From the NCBI GenBank assembly GCA_038258095.1, contig JBBSQE010000155.1, forward strand, positions 1-7,415: 7,415 bases of DNA, written 5' to 3'. This DNA comes from JBBSQE01 sp038258095. GTDB lineage: Bacteria; Actinomycetota; Thermoleophilia; Solirubrobacterales; 70-9. Positions 6,828 to 7,415 of this stretch are shown piece after piece. Under the pieces are notes generated by a model. The model did no database searches and was not told the DNA's origin. It was given only the letters and a program-made list of their open reading frames with translations. The position numbers and the translations under genes are program-made. Numbering within the stretch: the first letter of the stretch is position 1; the number at the start of each line of letters is the position of its first letter.

Positions 6828-6847
6828 CTCGGCCCCGGACGACCGAG
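6828..6847 (+). terminator. Weak hairpin after the dehydrogenase gene
   Basis: CTCGG at 6828-6832 can pair with CCGAG at 6843-6847 across a 10-nt loop, 30 nt after the stop codon. The stem is short and there is no T-tract. It is the only terminator-like structure I see in the 81-nt gap, so termination here is uncertain. Confidence 0.2.
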
Positions 6848-6865
6848 CCGCTTCGACAGGCTGGC

Positions 6866-6871
6866 TATCTT
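6866..6871 (+). promoter_or_regulatory. Probable -10 element for the DUF3817-like gene
   Basis: TATCTT ends 9 nt before the ATG at 6880, the same spacing as for the dehydrogenase gene. It predicts a near-leaderless transcript. No strong Shine-Dalgarno and no -35 at standard spacing are visible. Confidence 0.4.
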
Positions 6872-6879
6872 GGATTCCG

Positions 6880-7251
6880 ATGGAAGCGAGCGCCGACACG
6901 ACTCCCCTGCGCAAGATCGAGCCCGGCCCCGTCTACCGGTGGGTGAGGTGGGTCTCCTGGGTCGAGTTGGCCATCTTCGCCGCCCTCCTGTTCTTCTGGC
7001 TGGCGCCCGGCTTCGACAGGGAGTCCTTCGTCTTCGGCATGGCCCACGGGATCGGCTACCTCCTCCTCTGCGCGGTGATCTGGGCCGCGGTGCTCCGCCA
7101 CGAGGCGCCCTACATCCTGCTCGCCGCCACCCTGACCCCGGTCGGGCCCGTCGGCAGCGTCATCGGGATCGGATGGATCGACCGCAAGCGTGACCGGGAG
7201 AACGCCGAATCAGGTGACGAGCCCAGCGAGATCCCGGCCAGCGGGATATAG
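6880..7251 (+). CDS. DUF3817-like small integral membrane protein
   Basis: This is a 123-residue protein with three likely transmembrane helices at about residues 24-43, 52-72 and 77-98, a charged N-terminus and an acidic, hydrophilic C-terminal tail (from about 101). Features shared with the DUF3817 family are a glutamate in the first helix (Glu29), an HG pair opening the second helix (His56-Gly57), a PxGP turn in the third (Pro87-Gly89-Pro90) and a DRK segment right after it. The family is widespread in Actinobacteria as a small membrane protein of unknown function. Its biochemical role is not known and nothing here adds to it. It lies 81 nt after the dehydrogenase gene on the same strand, but has its own candidate -10 element, so co-transcription is uncertain. 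The family assignment rests on motif memory and is moderately confident; the coding call is firm. Confidence 0.82.
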   Translation: MEASADTTPLRKIEPGPVYRWVRWVSWVELAIFAALLFFWLAPGFDRESFVFGMAHGIGYLLLCAVIWAAVLRHEAPYILLAATLTPVGPVGSVIGIGWIDRKRDRENAESGDEPSEIPASGI

Positions 7252-7252
7252 T
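7247..7252 (+). promoter_or_regulatory. TATAGT -10-like hexamer ahead of a structured region
   Basis: TATAGT is one base from the TATAAT consensus and overlaps the stop codon of the preceding gene. It would start a transcript at about 7259, just before the first of four hairpins. No convincing -35 is seen at 7224-7229. Confidence 0.4.
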
Positions 7253-7258
7253 GGCTCG

Positions 7259-7415
7259 CGGCAGGTGAGGAAGCAGTAGAAGCTTCCAAATCTCGTCCCC
7301 GGATGGCCCCGCCCTCCGGGGCCGACCGCGTCGGGATCCCTCCCTGGCTACCGACGCGACCGGCGTGGTTCAGGGCCGCGCGGACCCCCTGCCTCCCGCG
7401 GCCCTGCCACGCCAC
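7259..7415 (+). ncRNA. Candidate structured RNA with C-rich (CCUCC) hairpin loops, possibly continuing past the window
   Basis: No gene is visible after 7251, but four inverted repeats follow in series. A: GGAAGC/GCTTCC at 7269-7274 and 7282-7287. B: CCCCGGA/TCCGGGG at 7297-7303 and 7315-7321, or alternatively GGCCCC/GGGGCC at 7305-7310 and 7318-7323. C: CGCGTCGG/CCGACGCG at 7327-7334 and 7351-7358. D: a 17-bp stem of 7362-7368 plus 7371-7380 with 7397-7413, interrupted only by a TT bulge. Loops C and D, and the alternative form of B, each contain CCTCC, complementary to a Shine-Dalgarno sequence. This resembles the principle of C-rich-loop small RNAs such as actinobacterial 6C RNA, but I do not claim membership. 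It could instead be a structured leader of a gene beyond the window or a terminator array. Confidence 0.4.
7362..7413 (+). repeat. Long near-perfect inverted repeat (17-bp stem, 16-nt loop)
   Basis: GGCGTGG (7362-7368) and CAGGGCCGCG (7371-7380) pair with CGCGGCCCTG (7397-7406) and CCACGCC (7407-7413). Only the two T at 7369-7370 are unpaired within the stem. The loop 7381-7396 is C-rich. No T-tract is visible before the window ends at 7415. Confidence 0.85.

Noticed and set aside
7261..7290. Resemblance of the AGGTGAGGAAGCAG stretch to SRP RNA or RNase P conserved segments
   Set aside because: The SRP helix-8 motif needs a GGAAGGAAGCAG-type loop flanked by complementary arms, and RNase P needs GAGGAAAGTCC. 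Neither is present, and the hairpins that follow do not fit either fold.
7110..7415. A minus-strand open frame entering from the right edge
   Set aside because: It runs antisense through the DUF3817-like gene and the hairpin region, with no recognisable motif or ribosome binding site.
1..7415. CRISPR arrays, insertion sequences, tRNA or rRNA genes
   Set aside because: None seen. The only repeats are the lipoyl-domain duplication and short inverted repeats, and there is no transposase-like coding sequence.

Overview
The window is very GC-rich, coding-dense bacterial DNA that most likely comes from an actinomycete-type bacterium (Actinomycetota). The strongest pointer is the large central gene. 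It carries the covalent fusion of an E2 succinyltransferase domain to a 2-oxoglutarate dehydrogenase E1, a hallmark of actinobacterial KGD/OdhA. Genes that appear to be read from leaderless mRNAs and a DUF3817-type membrane protein fit the same group. Placement in a deep branch such as Thermoleophilia is only a guess.

Layout. (1) Positions 1-1886, minus strand: a two-domain SDR protein resembling bacterial fatty acyl-CoA reductases of the Maqu_2507 type, cut off by the left edge near its C-terminus. It starts at TTG behind a strong Shine-Dalgarno sequence. (2) Positions 1887-1953: a short divergent promoter region with two facing, overlapping -10-like hexamers. (3) Positions 1954-2250, plus: an orphan small protein with a CxxC-17-CxxC zinc ribbon, followed by a GC-rich hairpin that may terminate transcription. 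(4) Positions 2329-6798, plus: a 1489-residue protein built as lipoyl-lipoyl-PSBD-E2o-E1o, that is, two of the three activities of the 2-oxoglutarate dehydrogenase complex plus its own swinging arms in one chain. (5) Positions 6880-7251, plus: a three-helix DUF3817-like membrane protein. (6) Positions 7252-7415: no gene is visible. The region holds a run of strong hairpins, three of which display C-rich loops containing CCTCC, behind a TATAGT hexamer. It may be a C-rich-loop regulatory RNA, a structured leader, or a terminator array.

How it fits together. The central enzyme is a TCA-cycle component that would need only a separate dihydrolipoamide dehydrogenase (E3, not in the window). Known actinobacterial KGD/OdhA lack lipoyl domains and, in Corynebacterium, borrow them from the pyruvate dehydrogenase E2. 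This version keeps them, which is the main point of interest. The acyl-CoA reductase-like gene uses acyl-CoA/NADPH chemistry, but nothing in the sequence links it functionally to the dehydrogenase. All three plus-strand genes lack a good Shine-Dalgarno sequence and have a -10-like hexamer ending 8-9 nt before the start codon, which suggests leaderless, individually transcribed genes.
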